Positions 18,572 to 18,943 of a stretch of DNA of 18,943 bases are shown piece after piece. Under the pieces are notes generated by a model. The model was given only the letters and a program-made list of their open reading frames with translations. It ran no database searches and was not told the DNA's origin. The stretch's first letter is position 1. Every line of letters starts with the position of its first letter. Where the stretch lies: NCBI GenBank assembly GCA_050730835.1, contig JBOHNS010000030.1, positions 1 to 18,943 on the forward strand, written 5' to 3'. Source of the DNA: JBOHNS01 sp050730835 (GTDB taxonomy: Bacteria; Patescibacteriota; Saccharimonadia; Saccharimonadales; UBA4665). A program made the translations under genes and the position numbers.

Positions 18572-18943
18572 CTAGTCGTTTATAATTTTTTGGATTTGGA
18601 CTATTGATTTGGCTAGGCCGGTTTGTTTGTCGGCTGCAATTAGGGCGGCGTTGAATTGGGTTGGGCCGGTGGTTTGTAGTTCGTTACGAGTTTTCCGCTG
18701 CCCAAGCCAGCGGGGAATGACGCTGGAAAATTTTACACCCAGACTGGCATCCAGTGCGCCACACATGCCGACATCGGTTTGATGCGCCGTGCCGCCGGGT
18801 AAAATTCGCGCGTCGGCCGTCGGCACGTGCCAATGGTCGCCGATGACAGCAGTTACTCGCCCGTCTAAATAATGGCCGATGACGACTTTTTCGCTGCTAT
18901 AATCGCCGTGGAAATTTACTATAGTCGCAATTCTTTGAGTCGC
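18572..18943 (-). CDS. ymdB: YmdB-like metallophosphoesterase, C-terminal part (gene begins outside the window)
   Basis: 123 codons are visible, open to the right edge, ending with TAG at 18572-18574. The frame reads ATIVNFHGDYSSEKVVIGHY, then LDGRVTAVIGDHWHVPTADA and RILPGGTAHQTDVGMCG, which follows the C-terminal half of the TIGR00282/YmdB family (FHAE.TSEK, DGR.sAv.GTHTHV.TADE.ILP.GTAyitDvGM.G). YmdB is a dinuclear-metal cyclic nucleotide phosphodiesterase that influences RNA turnover and biofilm formation in Bacillus. Metal-binding His residues of the GxHxHV loop are kept (DHWHV), although the Thr of THTH is Asp here. The N-terminal metal site lies outside the window. Confidence 0.85.
   Translation of the reverse strand, partial: ATQRIATIVNFHGDYSSEKVVIGHYLDGRVTAVIGDHWHVPTADARILPGGTAHQTDVGMCGALDASLGVKFSSVIPRWLGQRKTRNELQTTGPTQFNAALIAADKQTGLAKSIVQIQKIIND

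Noticed and set aside
1..18943. CRISPR array or toxin-antitoxin/defence locus
   Set aside because: No regularly spaced direct repeats and no recognisable Cas, toxin, antitoxin or nuclease-defence proteins were seen.

Overview
The window looks like a chromosomal segment of a small-genome bacterium of the Patescibacteria/CPR type, most plausibly Saccharibacteria (TM7). That placement is an inference from several things: tightly packed genes with many convergent overlaps, many genes that appear to start at or within a few bases of their transcription start, short membrane-rich proteins, CCA-encoding tRNA genes, and a signal-peptide-plus-C-terminal-anchor surface protein. TGA is used as a stop, so the Gracilibacteria/Absconditabacteria recoding does not apply. 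No 16S rRNA or universal marker gene is present to settle the taxonomy.

Layout. The left edge (1-81) holds the N-terminus of an IS1595-type transposase leaving the window on the minus strand. Then come a COG4280-type membrane protein with a tiny membrane partner (211-1186), a COG2074-like P-loop kinase, a 53-residue acidic protein with a strong ribosome binding site, and a membrane-anchored phosphoesterase that sits directly after a broken cupredoxin remnant. From 3329 there are two redox enzymes (an NAD(P)-binding reductase and a flavin disulfide reductase). These are followed by a block for lipid-linked sugar chemistry: an SQD1-like UDP-sulfoquinovose synthase, a DPM1-like family 2 glycosyltransferase with membrane helices, a GT-C-like polytopic enzyme and a flippase-like UPF0104 protein. 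A PAP2 phosphatase (10699-11178) and a COG0170 CTP-dependent polyprenol kinase (15697-16326) also act on polyprenyl lipids, so several genes converge on making, recycling and using polyprenyl phosphate at the membrane.

The middle (11972-12501) holds an unassigned, highly base-paired RNA-like leader, then tRNA-His(GTG), then a structured repeat ending in a second copy of the tRNA-His 3' end. The right end holds tRNA-Pro(CGG) followed by a diverged copy of the same structured repeat, again ending in a copy of that tRNA's own 3' end, then tRNA-Pro(TGG) without such a repeat. This tRNA-linked structured repeat is the least explained signal in the window.

Between them are a CHRD-like surface protein (12870-13685) and an intact 623-residue P-type ATPase homologue (13832-15700) in which the phosphorylated Asp, the GDG Asp, the TGE Glu and the metal-site Cys are all replaced. 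It looks like an ATPase pseudoenzyme kept as a full reading frame. The right flank also encodes a peptidoglycan amidase, a GNAT acetyltransferase and the C-terminal part of a YmdB-like phosphodiesterase that runs out of the window.
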